Shown here piece by piece: positions 9,129 through 19,686 of a stretch of DNA of 64,000 nt (the first letter of the stretch is position 1; every line of letters starts with the position of its first letter). A program made the position numbers and the translations under genes. This stretch comes from Leptospira kemamanensis (GTDB lineage Bacteria > Spirochaetota > Leptospiria > Leptospirales > Leptospiraceae): NCBI RefSeq assembly GCF_004769665.1, contig NZ_RQGG01000013.1:186001-250000 (forward strand). Reading direction: 5' to 3'. The notes under the pieces are model-generated. The model was not told where the DNA came from, ran no database searches, and saw nothing but the letters and a program-made list of their open reading frames with translations.

Positions 9129-10646
9129 TTACAGTGTAACTTCTTTTAGGCGATCGCTAGCGATCACTAAATTGTATGTAGTTTTGAGACCGGTAACTTT
9201 TTGCTCAATGAAAGAATTTCGTTGGGATCCTTCCATTTCAGACTTAATCCTTTCGCGAACTGCCGCATATGGTTTTGGAATTCGGTTTTGTGGATTTCTT
9301 GGGTCTTGGTCAGAATACGCATATAACTTTCCTGCCTCGTAAGCATCACGCATTTGCGCTTCTGTTACGGTTACAGGAATGGCTTTGATCTCATCTTGAA
9401 GAGATTTTAATGCCAAACTCACCTTCATTTTATCCAATTGCATGAGGTATCCAATTTCAGAGTCAATTCCTTGCACACGTTTGGATGTTTCAGCAATTTT
9501 ACCTTGGAGGATTGTGGATTGGAATAAATTCAACATATCCCAAGTTTTTGCTTTTTCTGTTTTGTAATCTTGTTTGAGTTGTGAAGGAATTCCTTCGAAA
9601 TCTGCAGTGAGATCTTTCCAAGTATATGTCTTTCCATCTTTGTAGGAGAATAGGATATAATCTGGAGTAAACTGTTTTGGATCTACATCATCTGGACCTG
9701 TGAATCTAGGTAGATTTTCTACTTTGATTCCACTTTCCTCAGTAATCTTTTTCAATTCTTTTTGATACAAACCTTGTTCATACTCTTTCATTGTATGCGA
9801 AGCAAATTGGTTTGCTTTGTCAGCTGTTTCACCTTCCGTAAAGTACGCGATACTTGCTTTTGTCTCTGCATCGTCATGAGATTTTCCGTATTCAATGGCT
9901 TCCTTTTTGAAATCATCAAACACAGATGTAAAATATTTGCCAAGTCGTTCTGGATGTACTTTTTCTGTGCCAATGGAACGAACTACATATGCAATTCTAC
10001 CTTCACCTTGTTTGGCATAGGCGATGAATTTTCCTTCTTTGACAATTCTTACTTCATTTAAAATTTCTTCCAATGGAGTTTCTGCACAGTTCGTGCAAAA
10101 GGGTTCTAATTTTCCACCAATTGGCTTTCTTGTCATGTCATCAGTTTCTTTTGCAACTTCGATCGCAATATCTTTGTCGGACATTGAATTCAATCGATTG
10201 GCTAAGTCTTGAGCTTTTTTTAGATTTTCAGCTTCATTTTCTCCGCGAACAAGTGCTAATTGGAGGTTAATAAACTCTAATGGTTTTTCTTTTAATCCAT
10301 TTTTCACATACTCACGCATATAAACATTGAGTTTCAAAAAATCTTTTACTAGAGCTTCAATTTTTGTTACGTCTGCTTCCGAAACTTTTTTGGAGGAAAT
10401 GGCATCCTTTAATAAAATTTTTTCTAAAGCGATGCTTTCTAAAATTTTCACTTGGATGTCTGCACTAATTGGTTGTGGTTCAGAGTTACCTCGTTTGGAG
10501 GCTTCAATTACAAAATTCATCTCTCTACGTGTCACCGTACCACCATCAAACGTTGCCAGGATTTCTGTATCCTTGGAACAATTGAGGAAGGGGAGGAGAA
10601 TTAAACCGAGTAAAACCACTCGGTATATTTGTTTGTTTCGAATCAT
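9129..10646 (-). CDS. SurA/PpiC-like peptidyl-prolyl isomerase lipoprotein
   Basis: A 505-residue exported lipoprotein. The signal MIRNKQIYRVVLLGLILLPF ends in the lipobox FLNC (Cys about 23). An N-terminal SurA-type chaperone region follows (TFDGGTVTRREMNFVIEASK, then ESIALEKILLKDAI). Mid-protein is a PPIase-like module including the pair CTNCAETPLEEI, and the C-terminal helix AAVRERIKSEMEGSQ is typical of SurA relatives. The likely role is folding of outer-membrane or periplasmic proteins from a membrane anchor. Whether the isomerase site is active cannot be judged. The coiled-coil gene starting at 11005 lies 35 bp upstream in the same direction and is probably in the same operon. Confidence 0.8.
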   Translation of the reverse strand: MIRNKQIYRVVLLGLILLPFLNCSKDTEILATFDGGTVTRREMNFVIEASKRGNSEPQPISADIQVKILESIALEKILLKDAISSKKVSEADVTKIEALVKDFLKLNVYMREYVKNGLKEKPLEFINLQLALVRGENEAENLKKAQDLANRLNSMSDKDIAIEVAKETDDMTRKPIGGKLEPFCTNCAETPLEEILNEVRIVKEGKFIAYAKQGEGRIAYVVRSIGTEKVHPERLGKYFTSVFDDFKKEAIEYGKSHDDAETKASIAYFTEGETADKANQFASHTMKEYEQGLYQKELKKITEESGIKVENLPRFTGPDDVDPKQFTPDYILFSYKDGKTYTWKDLTADFEGIPSQLKQDYKTEKAKTWDMLNLFQSTILQGKIAETSKRVQGIDSEIGYLMQLDKMKVSLALKSLQDEIKAIPVTVTEAQMRDAYEAGKLYAYSDQDPRNPQNRIPKPYAAVRERIKSEMEGSQRNSFIEQKVTGLKTTYNLVIASDRLKEVTL

Positions 10647-10681
10647 TTGGGTTCCTTGTCTTTTACAGTCTTTAAAATTGA

Positions 10682-11005
10682 TTAGTATTTGCGAACAGGG
10701 CGTTCTGGTTTTTTCGGTTCTTGCGGAGGGGAAATTACTTCTTTAGCCACTGCTGTCGGTTGTGAAGTTACGGAAGCCAGTGTCGATTTTCCGGGTTTCA
10801 CCACACCACCTTGTTTTTCGACCCGAAGTCCTAAAATCTCGGTTTTTTGGTCTTCCAATTTTGTCATTTCGGATAAAAATGTTTCTTTTAGGATGGGAGA
10901 ATATTCTCTGTCAGTAGCAAGCCTGTCTGTGAGTTTTTTTAATTCCACCACATCGCGGTCAAGTTCTTCCAGTTTTTTGTAAAGATGAGCAACAGTAACC
11001 TTCAA
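10682..11005 (-). CDS. Small coiled-coil protein, function unknown
   Basis: About 107 residues from a TTG at 11005, chosen because GGAAGGAAG lies 6 nt before it. A TTG at 11041 would add 12 residues but has no such site. The N-terminal two-thirds is charged heptad-like helix (LYKKLEELDRDVVELKKLTD, then LSEMTKLEDQKTEIL). The C-terminus is Pro/Lys-rich (PPQEPKKPERPVRKY). There is no signal peptide, so it is probably cytosolic. It precedes the SurA-like gene by 35 bp and diverges from the STAS gene. No known family was recognised. Confidence 0.65.
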   Translation of the reverse strand: MKVTVAHLYKKLEELDRDVVELKKLTDRLATDREYSPILKETFLSEMTKLEDQKTEILGLRVEKQGGVVKPGKSTLASVTSQPTAVAKEVISPPQEPKKPERPVRKY

Positions 11006-11079
11006 ATCGCACTTCCTTCCAAAACTTTTATTTACTTGCAATAGAGTGCAAGAATGAAATAAGAAAATTAGAAAAATTT

Positions 11080-11436
11080 ATGAGTTTAGACGATTTAGTA
11101 GTTTCCACTGAGAAAATTGATACCGTTTACGTAACCAAATTACAGGGAAATCTAAACAACTTCACCGCTGAAAAATGCATCAAATCGGTTACCAATTCCT
11201 TAAAACACGGATCGGTGATTTTGGATTTGGAAGAACTCAATATGGTCACAACCCAAGGTATCGTCGCATTTAAAACCTTAAATGAAGAAGCATTTTTACA
11301 AAAATACAAAATCATTCTCATCAATCTCCCGTTAAGCGTAAGACAAGCCTTTCTCATGGCAGGTGTTCGAAATTTATTCCCCATCGCAAATAATGAAGAA
11401 GCCGCATTTAAAATGGCATCAAGACCCAGTAGGTAA
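11080..11436 (+). CDS. STAS-domain protein (anti-sigma-factor-antagonist-like)
   Basis: A 118-residue single STAS domain. STAS proteins switch anti-sigma kinases or other partners. The core VILDLEELNMVTTQGIVAF aligns with the SpoIIAA motif (D-x-DSSGL), but the Asp-Ser-Ser-Gly that carries the phosphorylated Ser reads Thr-Thr-Gln-Gly. Classical Ser phosphorylation is therefore unlikely, and only a Thr could substitute. The next gene begins 6 bp downstream, so the two are one operon. Whether the partner is an anti-sigma factor or the neighbouring membrane enzyme cannot be told from sequence. Confidence 0.85.
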   Translation: MSLDDLVVSTEKIDTVYVTKLQGNLNNFTAEKCIKSVTNSLKHGSVILDLEELNMVTTQGIVAFKTLNEEAFLQKYKIILINLPLSVRQAFLMAGVRNLFPIANNEEAAFKMASRPSR

Positions 11437-11442
11437 TGGAAC

Positions 11443-12189
11443 ATGAATTCAGGATTTAATTTTTTTCGTAAGATTTGGCATGTATTAGGGCTTATCATTC
11501 CCGTGACTTTGTATTTGGATCCCTTCCAAGGTATGTTTGATTTGGTGTATGCCACAAGAGCCATTCTTGTCACTTCCCTTGGGATCTTTTTAATTTGCCT
11601 GATTCTGTTAGAAATCGTAAGGCTCACAAATGCGAGTTTTGAAGCATTTTTTTATCGTTACTTTGGGTTTCTGATGAAAGAATCAGAACGACAAAGGTTT
11701 AATGGAACCGTTCCCTATTTTTTAGCAAACCTTATCGTTGTTTGTTTTTTCCCTGCAGAGATTGCCATTTTAGCGATCCTATTTTTAGTCATAGGAGATC
11801 CGTTTGCGGCATTTGTAGGAAGTCGTTACGGAAAACACCGGTTTTATAATGGAAAATCCATTGAGGGAGTTTTTGGTTTTTTAATTCCTGCATTTTTGTT
11901 TTCGGTCCTTGTTTTGTATCTCATCACAAAGTCACATCCAGAAAGTTTTTTATCTTTGGTTGACCACCACGGGTTTACCTGGAAACCGATTGTCATTGTT
12001 TTGGTTTCGGTAATCGTATCCTGTGCAACGGAGTTTTTTTCGAATACAACCGCCAAGGGACTGATCGATGATAATTTACTCATCCCAGTGATTGGTGCAA
12101 TTGCATTATCTGTTTTGTCGCTTTTGTATTTGGATTACACACCGATGGATTTTTTCTTTGATCCAAACGCATTGTACATTCAAAAATAA
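11443..12189 (+). CDS. Dolichol/phytol-kinase-like (polyprenol kinase family) membrane protein
   Basis: A 248-residue polytopic protein with about seven helices. The family pattern is clear: FFRKIWHVLGLIIP at the start, a central VIGDPFAAFVGSRYGKHRF followed by NGKSIEGVFGF, and ATEFFSN...IDDNLLIPVIG near the C-terminus. These match the conserved RK-WH, GD-AA, KS-EG and E-DDNL-IP positions of the CTP-dependent SEC59/VTE5 (dolichol/phytol kinase) family. The substrate is probably a prenol or diacylglycerol-like lipid alcohol in the inner membrane. The exact substrate is not predictable. It is coupled to the STAS gene. Confidence 0.82.
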   Translation: MNSGFNFFRKIWHVLGLIIPVTLYLDPFQGMFDLVYATRAILVTSLGIFLICLILLEIVRLTNASFEAFFYRYFGFLMKESERQRFNGTVPYFLANLIVVCFFPAEIAILAILFLVIGDPFAAFVGSRYGKHRFYNGKSIEGVFGFLIPAFLFSVLVLYLITKSHPESFLSLVDHHGFTWKPIVIVLVSVIVSCATEFFSNTTAKGLIDDNLLIPVIGAIALSVLSLLYLDYTPMDFFFDPNALYIQK

Positions 12190-12286
12190 ATAGAATCTTT
12201 AGTGATGGATTAAGACTTAGATGCAACCGTTCCGTTTCCTTCGATTGTGAAAGTCGTTTTTGACAGTCAAGAAATTGAACTTATGT

Positions 12287-12877
12287 TTATGGTTTCCACT
12301 GCAATCGAACAATTCTTTGTTTGGTGATGGGAGTATGTCCCGGAACTTTGACAAGATAGGTTAATGGGATCTCTCCCAAACTTTCGATTTGGAAAGGTTT
12401 GTCTGCGATTCCTGTGTGTCGAAATTCTTCTTTTAAGAGAGCACCCAGGTAATGAAAGGAAATTAGGACGTTCGGCTGAAACACGTTCCCTTCCATTCGT
12501 TCTTTGGAACTTCCATAGAGGAGATACGCATGATACTCTAACTTAAAGGCATCCGATGACAATCCATTCCAAGACTTGGCAAACTCCAAACGAATCCCAG
12601 GTGTTTCTCTGGCTGTGAAGTATAAAAAATTTCCAAAATCTTCATAACTTGGATTTTCTTTTTGAAATTTGGTTTTCTCTAAAAAAACGATATCGTTTTC
12701 CGTTTTCGGTTCCGTACATTCGAGGGCATCGTTAAAATTATCGCAGAATTGAAAACTCACTTCATCTTTGGTTTTGCAATGAACACTCAGAAAAATAGAA
12801 AAGACCCAGAATAGAGCGATGGACCATCGACTCACGAACCCAAACAAATGTTTAAGATTTGAATTTATTGAATTCAT
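12287..12877 (-). CDS. Putative lipoprotein, function unknown
   Basis: A 196-residue protein with an N-terminal signal whose hydrophobic core (WSIALFWVFSIFLSVHC) ends in a lipobox-like LSVHC, Cys about 34. The mature part is mixed alpha/beta without a recognised domain. Its first 26 bp overlap the end of the DUF4416 gene, so it is the last gene of the eno-clpP-tldDE transcription unit. Confidence 0.7.
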   Translation of the reverse strand: MNSINSNLKHLFGFVSRWSIALFWVFSIFLSVHCKTKDEVSFQFCDNFNDALECTEPKTENDIVFLEKTKFQKENPSYEDFGNFLYFTARETPGIRLEFAKSWNGLSSDAFKLEYHAYLLYGSSKERMEGNVFQPNVLISFHYLGALLKEEFRHTGIADKPFQIESLGEIPLTYLVKVPGHTPITKQRIVRLQWKP

Positions 12878-13385
12878 ACGATTCTCGTAAGGTATTAAAA
12901 AAATATATCACTTCTCTTTCTTTGAAATAACTTTGGGTAGAAGGAAGAGGTAAAAGTTGCCCTCTGGAAAAATGATAAACAGTTTCGGCGTAAACCCCTT
13001 GGAACAAATACATCCGATGAAAATCATCTTTTGATTTCGCAATGACTATGTTATGCGAAGTGACATATCCAGGAATGAGCAGAGCACTTAGATCTTTTTT
13101 TTGTAACAAGGTTTGGAATTCCAAACAATCCTTTTTTTTCTCAACAATTTCTTCTCTATGGATTCTTTGTTTGAAGGATAAAACCTTGGTATACCTTCCA
13201 GGATAGGCAAACTCTCTTTCGGTTTCATCTGCGACCCATTTAGGCAAAAGCAATGATTCGTATAAAACTTTAGAAAATCGTTTTTCAGCTATAGACTTTA
13301 GTTCAAAAAAAGTATCTTCATTCTCATACGAAACGATCAGAAAAAAAGAAACTCCTTGTGGTCTTTCTAAAATCTCTTGTGGCAT
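12852..13385 (-). CDS. DUF4416 family protein
   Basis: A 177-residue cytosolic protein matching the DUF4416 layout as I remember it. The key stretch is LIPGYVTSHNIVIAKSKDDF, followed by HRMYLFQGVYAETVYHF and YFKEREVIYFFNTLRESYEF. These correspond to the family's D/IPGY, HR-YL-GI-AE and FF-LR--Y positions. The biochemical role of the family is unknown. It lies 2 bp after tldE and overlaps the lipoprotein gene, so it is co-transcribed with tldDE. Confidence 0.78.
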   Translation of the reverse strand: MPQEILERPQGVSFFLIVSYENEDTFFELKSIAEKRFSKVLYESLLLPKWVADETEREFAYPGRYTKVLSFKQRIHREEIVEKKKDCLEFQTLLQKKDLSALLIPGYVTSHNIVIAKSKDDFHRMYLFQGVYAETVYHFSRGQLLPLPSTQSYFKEREVIYFFNTLRESYEFNKFKS

Positions 13386-13387
13386 TG

Positions 13388-14767
13388 TTAGTCTTCAGTG
13401 ACCCCAGTGATCGTAAAACCATCGAGTAACATATAAGGAACAAAAGAAGATTCTCCTAAAAGTTCCCCTTCTTTAGAGATGGCTTCAATTTGGTGTAAGG
13501 CATCAAAGGCATTCCCAACAATTTGCACCTCACGGACAGGAATTTTTTCCCCTGCCTCTAAAAGATAACCACCTTTCACAACTCCAGAAAAATCCCCCGA
13601 GGCTCCATCTTTTGTTCCAGAGATTCGGTTCACAAAAAGTGTTTTTCCTGGGAGTTTGAAAAACTCATCCTTCGAAGAACTGCCAGGTGCTATTTGTAAT
13701 TGTTTGGGACCACAACCGGGTAGGCTTTGGGCGCCACCAGTGGCTGAGCCATTGGATTCCTTAAGACCCGCTTTTTTTGCTTCATAGGTATTGTAAAAAT
13801 AAGATTCCAAAACTCCATCGGTAAGAACATTTTTCTTGGAAGTTGGCATACCCTCCCGGTCAAATCCAGTGGATCCCATATAAGCCTTGTTAGTAGGATC
13901 ATCCCAAATCGAGAGAAGGGTAGAGGCTACTTTTTCTCCCAGTTTTCCTGCCATTTTCGATTTGCCTTTGCGTAGACTTGTTCCGTTTAAGGAACCAATA
14001 AAAAGACCAAGGAAAAAGGAATACACTGCATCCGGAGGGAGAAGCACTTTTCCTTGAAAACCAGAAGTGGGTTTTGCATATAAGGCACCCATACATTTGT
14101 TTCCAAACTCATGGAAGGCTTTTTTCCACAAGGATTGGAACTGGTCTTTTGTGAAACCACTGGCAGAATCATAATCGAAACTTCCAACTAGATCGCCATC
14201 CACACCCATTCCCATCACAGATGCTGAGAGTTCCGCACCCAGTTCATGAGCCATCACACCTTTGGAAGAAACAATGAGTTTATAACCTTTGCTAAGCGAA
14301 AAATCCCCTGAGTCAATATTGACTTTATCATAAAGATCACTTCGCCAACCGAGAGCCTCTTTCGCATAACCAACTAAATCTTCGATTCCCATGAAATCAA
14401 GTGTTGTGTCATAGGTATCAAAATGATTTGTAATCGTTCTCGCTTCTGGTAAAACTAAATCGACATCTGGTGTTGATTGGCTTTTGGCCAATTGGTATGC
14501 TTCTTCAATGGATGTATACAAACTCGGGATGTGGTTGGAAATGAGAAATCCCTGGTTTCCTTCATGGACCACTCGGATTCCAAACATATTTTCTTCTGTG
14601 GCTGTACAATTGTTTAGATCATTTTTTTCTAAACTTACATCTTCCGAATATCCATAACTGGAATAAATTTCTACTTGTTCCATCCCATTGGATTTTGCTT
14701 TCGAAATTAAATTGGTGAGTAAATCTTTTTGGTCGTTTAAGCGTTTTTCAATCGTTCCACGATCCAT
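13388..14767 (-). CDS. tldE: TldE/PmbA, subunit of the TldD-TldE metalloprotease
   Basis: About 459 residues from ATG 14767, which overlaps the tldD stop as TAATG and begins MDRGTIEKRLNDQK. A longer frame to 14866 lies inside tldD and is not expected to be used. TldE lacks the zinc motif and pairs with TldD to cleave unfolded peptides, for example the antitoxin CcdA and pro-microcin B17 in E. coli. The family is visible in VSSKGVMAHELGAELSAS, GFDREGMPTSKKNVLTDGVL and the C-terminal SGDFSGVVKGGYLLEAGEKI. The substrate here is unknown. Confidence 0.93.
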   Translation of the reverse strand: MDRGTIEKRLNDQKDLLTNLISKAKSNGMEQVEIYSSYGYSEDVSLEKNDLNNCTATEENMFGIRVVHEGNQGFLISNHIPSLYTSIEEAYQLAKSQSTPDVDLVLPEARTITNHFDTYDTTLDFMGIEDLVGYAKEALGWRSDLYDKVNIDSGDFSLSKGYKLIVSSKGVMAHELGAELSASVMGMGVDGDLVGSFDYDSASGFTKDQFQSLWKKAFHEFGNKCMGALYAKPTSGFQGKVLLPPDAVYSFFLGLFIGSLNGTSLRKGKSKMAGKLGEKVASTLLSIWDDPTNKAYMGSTGFDREGMPTSKKNVLTDGVLESYFYNTYEAKKAGLKESNGSATGGAQSLPGCGPKQLQIAPGSSSKDEFFKLPGKTLFVNRISGTKDGASGDFSGVVKGGYLLEAGEKIPVREVQIVGNAFDALHQIEAISKEGELLGESSFVPYMLLDGFTITGVTED

Positions 14768-16155
14768 TATTTTCCACCTAACAATACTTTTGTGCGAATA
14801 TATGGGCCACCTGCATCCACCTTCGCAGGTTGTCCTTTCCCGCAATGACCCGATCCCAAATCCCATTTAAATTCTTTAGAGACCATATCTACATTTTGTA
14901 AAACATCAAAGGCAAGACCAGAAACAGTTACCCCTTTCAATAGGTGAGTAATTTTTCCATTTTGGATGCGATAGGCTTTTTGAACGGCAAACATAAATTC
15001 TCCCGTCGCATCCGCTTGGCCGTTTTTGGCACCATCTAAATAATACCCATCTTTGGTACTAGCGATCATCTCATCCAAACTCGAATTTCCAGGAAGTAAA
15101 AATGTATTTCTCATGCGGATGAGTGGTACATCACCGTATTCCCAAGCTCTCGCAGAACCCGTCGGTGCCACACCAAATCGTTCGGCGGTTTCCCTATTGT
15201 GAAGGTAAGAGGTAAGGATTCCATTTTTGATGATGACTGTATTACTCGGAATGACTCCTTCATCATCCACAGGGATGGTTCCACCAGCTCCTTCATAAAA
15301 TTCGGAAGACCCTGAGTCGCATAACGTCACCAAGTCGGAGCCAACGCGGTGGCCAATTTTTCCTTGTGCCACAGAGCCAGAGAGTACGAAGTCTGCTTCC
15401 ACGGTATGTCCAATGGCTTCGTGAACCAGTAGGCCTACAATCGAAGGAGAAAGAATCACAGTCGAAAGTCCACCATCCGGTAATTCACTCGAGAGTAAAT
15501 CCACAGCTGTCTTACAAGCCTCTTCTGAAATTTGAGAGGCAGTTTGGCTTCGGAAGAGACAATCCCATCCACCAGTCACTCCTATCGAATGAGAACCAGA
15601 TTCTAATTTTCCTTCGTCTTTGGCAACAGCGGACACACGAAACTCTGGCCGAACCAAACTAAAAAAACTATCTGCCCCGTCTGTCGTGACAATGGCTTTT
15701 TCTTCATAAATTTCAGAATACCCACACCCAACTGACTGGAGTTTGCTGGATTGTTTTGCCGCTTCATTTTGGATATCAAGAACCATCTTTAGTTTTTCAT
15801 CCACGGAACGAGAACGAAAGTCTTCGATCCCTTTCCCAATAAAATCACCGACGGCAAAATTTGCTTTGGGTAAATTTGGGATTTTGTCTTTGCGAAGAGC
15901 AGAGGAGAGCCTTGCTGCTTTTTTTGCGATTTGAATGGCATTTTGGATGGATGCTTTGGAGATTTCACTGGTAGAGGCAAAACCCCAAGTACCTGATTCT
16001 AACACTCGAACGCCAACACCCGTTCGTTTGCGAAGGGCCGTAGATTCCACACGCCCACGTTCTGCAAAAAAGGAACGACTTTCTTTGTGATGGTAACGTA
16101 ATTCAACAAATCCAGATTCTTCTGATAAACATTCTTTTAATAGGTCACGCATCAC
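14767..16155 (-). CDS. tldD: TldD metalloprotease subunit
   Basis: A 462-residue catalytic partner of TldE. The zinc-binding HEAIGH (HExxxH, in LLVHEAIGHTVEADFV) is present near residue 248. The C-terminal GSGHCGKGQPAKVDAGGPYI includes the conserved Cys ligand region. The complex forms a chamber that digests unstructured peptides. It sits downstream of the YheT-like hydrolase (25-bp gap) in the eno operon and is translationally coupled to tldE. Confidence 0.95.
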   Translation of the reverse strand: MMRDLLKECLSEESGFVELRYHHKESRSFFAERGRVESTALRKRTGVGVRVLESGTWGFASTSEISKASIQNAIQIAKKAARLSSALRKDKIPNLPKANFAVGDFIGKGIEDFRSRSVDEKLKMVLDIQNEAAKQSSKLQSVGCGYSEIYEEKAIVTTDGADSFFSLVRPEFRVSAVAKDEGKLESGSHSIGVTGGWDCLFRSQTASQISEEACKTAVDLLSSELPDGGLSTVILSPSIVGLLVHEAIGHTVEADFVLSGSVAQGKIGHRVGSDLVTLCDSGSSEFYEGAGGTIPVDDEGVIPSNTVIIKNGILTSYLHNRETAERFGVAPTGSARAWEYGDVPLIRMRNTFLLPGNSSLDEMIASTKDGYYLDGAKNGQADATGEFMFAVQKAYRIQNGKITHLLKGVTVSGLAFDVLQNVDMVSKEFKWDLGSGHCGKGQPAKVDAGGPYIRTKVLLGGK

Positions 16156-16180
16156 ACACCGTCCTGAATTCTATTGTAGT

Positions 16181-17200
16181 TTAAAAATGAGATTTGATTT
16201 TGGAATCAAAAAAATCGAGTAGGATCTTCGGTAACCATCTCCCTTCGGGATTTTCTGGAGATGGATCACTGATAAACCCAACATGTCCCCCTTTTTCGGT
16301 GAGAACTGTTTGTAACATGGGTAATGATTTCCAACGAATTTCATGCCACACTTCTGATGGCACAACAGGGTCATCGTCCGCATGGACAATGAGGCCAGGA
16401 ATTTTAATTCCCGATAAATACTTCACACTGGAACATATATTGTAGTATTCTAGAACATTCGCATAACCAGAAACTGGTGCTGTAAAAAAATCATCAAAGT
16501 CAAAGAAGGACTTACTGCGAAGTACTTGTTCTTTTCGTTTTACAGTGATGTCATAAATTCCAGAAGCAACTTTTTCCTTCATGGTCTCTAAAAAATGATC
16601 TCTATAAAAATTACCAGCTCGTGAATCGATAAAATCACAACTGCGTTTTAAATCCAAGGGAGGGGAAGTCGCCGTAAATGCTTTCGCATAATGTTCTCGT
16701 TTTTCACCGAAAAACTTCAATACCATATTGGCAGATAAAGAAAACCCTGAAACGAAAATGGATTTTGTAAAATGATTATGAATGTATTTTAAGACAACTC
16801 CAATGTCTTCCGACTGACCTGCGTTATAAGGCTTCTTGGCAAGTCCCAAACCACGACCACAGTTTCTTAAATTCATCCGTATCACACCATAACCACGATT
16901 AAGTGCTTCTTTACCCACACTGACCATATAATGGGATTCGGAACTTCCCTCCATACCATGCACTAACATGATGTAAGATCCATTCCAAGGAGAAACTTTT
17001 TTTCGGACAACGGAAAGTGGAGGATTGTGTTCAAGCCACAAAAGATCCCCAGACCCATCGTTTGTGGGAATGAGGATACTCTCGGAATAATACTCATCCT
17101 CCAAAGCATTGTCTGGAGGAAACAGTACATTGTAGACAGTTTGAAGGTGACGACCTTCTAAAAATCTTCTAGGTTTAAATTCTTTGTTAGACGACGTCAA
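16181..17200 (-). CDS. YheT-type alpha/beta hydrolase (COG0429)
   Basis: A 339-residue cytosolic hydrolase. The opening [17 protein letters not shown] is characteristic of this group. The oxyanion region is [15 protein letters not shown], the nucleophile elbow is [10 protein letters not shown], the acid is in [11 protein letters not shown], and the His is in [10 protein letters not shown], so the Ser-Asp-His triad is complete. Eukaryotic relatives (ABHD1/2/3) act on lipid esters; the bacterial substrate is unknown. The start is a TTG whose first 14 bp overlap the end of clpP. Confidence 0.9.
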   Translation of the reverse strand: MTSSNKEFKPRRFLEGRHLQTVYNVLFPPDNALEDEYYSESILIPTNDGSGDLLWLEHNPPLSVVRKKVSPWNGSYIMLVHGMEGSSESHYMVSVGKEALNRGYGVIRMNLRNCGRGLGLAKKPYNAGQSEDIGVVLKYIHNHFTKSIFVSGFSLSANMVLKFFGEKREHYAKAFTATSPPLDLKRSCDFIDSRAGNFYRDHFLETMKEKVASGIYDITVKRKEQVLRSKSFFDFDDFFTAPVSGYANVLEYYNICSSVKYLSGIKIPGLIVHADDDPVVPSEVWHEIRWKSLPMLQTVLTEKGGHVGFISDPSPENPEGRWLPKILLDFFDSKIKSHF

Positions 17201-17795
17201 TTGTGTTTACGATTTTATCCACGATGCCATAAGCAAGTGCTTGTTCTGCATCCATATAATAATCGCGATCAGTGTCTTCCACCAATTGTTCGTAGGATTT
17301 TCCACAAGCGTCCGCTAACATCTGATTCAATTTTTCTTTGGTTTTCACAATGTCCTGTGCATGGATGAGTAAATCCGTAGCAGGAGCTTGGATTTGTCCA
17401 CCGATGGAAGGTTGGTGGATCATCACTCGACCATTAGGCCAAATGTAACGGTTTCCTTTTTTGCCACCAATGAGGAGAATTGATCCCATAGACGCAGCCA
17501 TACCCATACACACAGTGTGTACTGGAGAGGAAATCATTTGCATGGTATCGTATACAACTAGTCCGGAGGTAACAACACCACCAGGGCTATTGATATAAAA
17601 CGTAATTGGTTTTCCAGGATCTACCATTTCTAGGTACATCAACTTGGCAGTAAGTTCTTTTGAGGATTCATCAGTGACAGGACCCCAGAGAAAGATTTTC
17701 CGTTTTTCCAGGAACTTCTTTCCCATGTTTTTGTCGCTAATGAGGTCTTGGATGGTTTCGGTGATTTCTTTTTCTGGTGTTTCTTCTTCTGGCAT
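17187..17795 (-). CDS. clpP: ATP-dependent Clp protease proteolytic subunit ClpP
   Basis: 202 residues. The triad is visible: Ser in [12 protein letters not shown], His in [10 protein letters not shown], and Asp in [17 protein letters not shown]. The [20 protein letters not shown] loop forms the oxyanion hole. ClpP forms a tetradecameric chamber that works with ClpX, ClpA or ClpC. Spirochaetes of this type usually carry two clpP genes; which one this is cannot be decided here. It starts 1 bp after the FtsB-like gene and overlaps the hydrolase gene downstream. Confidence 0.96.
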   Translation of the reverse strand: MPEEETPEKEITETIQDLISDKNMGKKFLEKRKIFLWGPVTDESSKELTAKLMYLEMVDPGKPITFYINSPGGVVTSGLVVYDTMQMISSPVHTVCMGMAASMGSILLIGGKKGNRYIWPNGRVMIHQPSIGGQIQAPATDLLIHAQDIVKTKEKLNQMLADACGKSYEQLVEDTDRDYYMDAEQALAYGIVDKIVNTIDVV

Positions 17796-17796
17796 A

Positions 17797-18261
17797 TTAG
17801 TTCAGTCTTTTCTGGTTAGACGTATGAGGCAAGCGTTTCAGCTTGTAGTACACACCTAGAATCAGGAAAACACTGAAAGAAATAAAAAAGAAACGTAATA
17901 AAAAGAGTGGGGGTTCTTTCCACTCTCCTCCAAAGCCTGCAGCTCGAATCGAAGACGGGAGAACCTTTGGTTTGGCAACGGTTCTCTCTGGAAATTCTTC
18001 AAATTTTAGAACATGAGCGGTTTCGGAGAGTAAATAGTATTTACGTGCCTCTTGTTCCAAGGCATAGGCATCATTTTTCAGACGTCTTTCCTTTTCTTCA
18101 AGTCCCTGATTCTCAACAACTAACCTCTCTACTTCTGCATTTAGATTCGTGAGTTCTTTTTCCAAACGCATACGTTCCGCAATCCCTGACTCGGACAAAA
18201 GTCCGAGGTAGAGACAAGCACAAACATAGGTTAAGAGAAGAGAGGCTTTGGTTGCTGTCAT
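17797..18261 (-). CDS. FtsB/DivIC-like septum-formation protein with a second membrane segment
   Basis: 154 residues. An N-terminal membrane helix (about 7-24) leads into a heptad coiled coil ([20 protein letters not shown], continuing to about residue 80) ending in the FtsB/DivIC-like [13 protein letters not shown]. FtsB links FtsL and FtsQ in the divisome. Position directly after eno matches the eno-ftsB order of many bacteria. Unusual here is a C-terminal hydrophobic segment ([20 protein letters not shown], about 121-140), giving a hairpin topology not found in classical FtsB. Confidence 0.75.
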   Translation of the reverse strand: MTATKASLLLTYVCACLYLGLLSESGIAERMRLEKELTNLNAEVERLVVENQGLEEKERRLKNDAYALEQEARKYYLLSETAHVLKFEEFPERTVAKPKVLPSSIRAAGFGGEWKEPPLFLLRFFFISFSVFLILGVYYKLKRLPHTSNQKRLN

Positions 18262-18262
18262 A

Positions 18263-19579
<1,317 letters not shown>

Positions 19580-19686
19580 CTAAGGGATAATTTCCTCCCA
19601 GTCTTAGGAAATTTAAGCCTCTGACAATAAACTTTTTCGACAAAGAGCCTCGTTCCAGGAAAATGACTTAAAAAGAAGAGGGAACC

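Noticed and set aside
12190..12286. Minus-strand peptide ending TTFTIEGNGTVASKS just past the lipoprotein gene
   Set aside because: It is preceded at once by an in-frame stop and has no start; too short to call a gene or a frameshifted end.
14768..14866. Longer TldE start at 14866
   Set aside because: It lies wholly inside tldD; the TAATG junction at 14767 with AGGTGG upstream is the normal coupled start.
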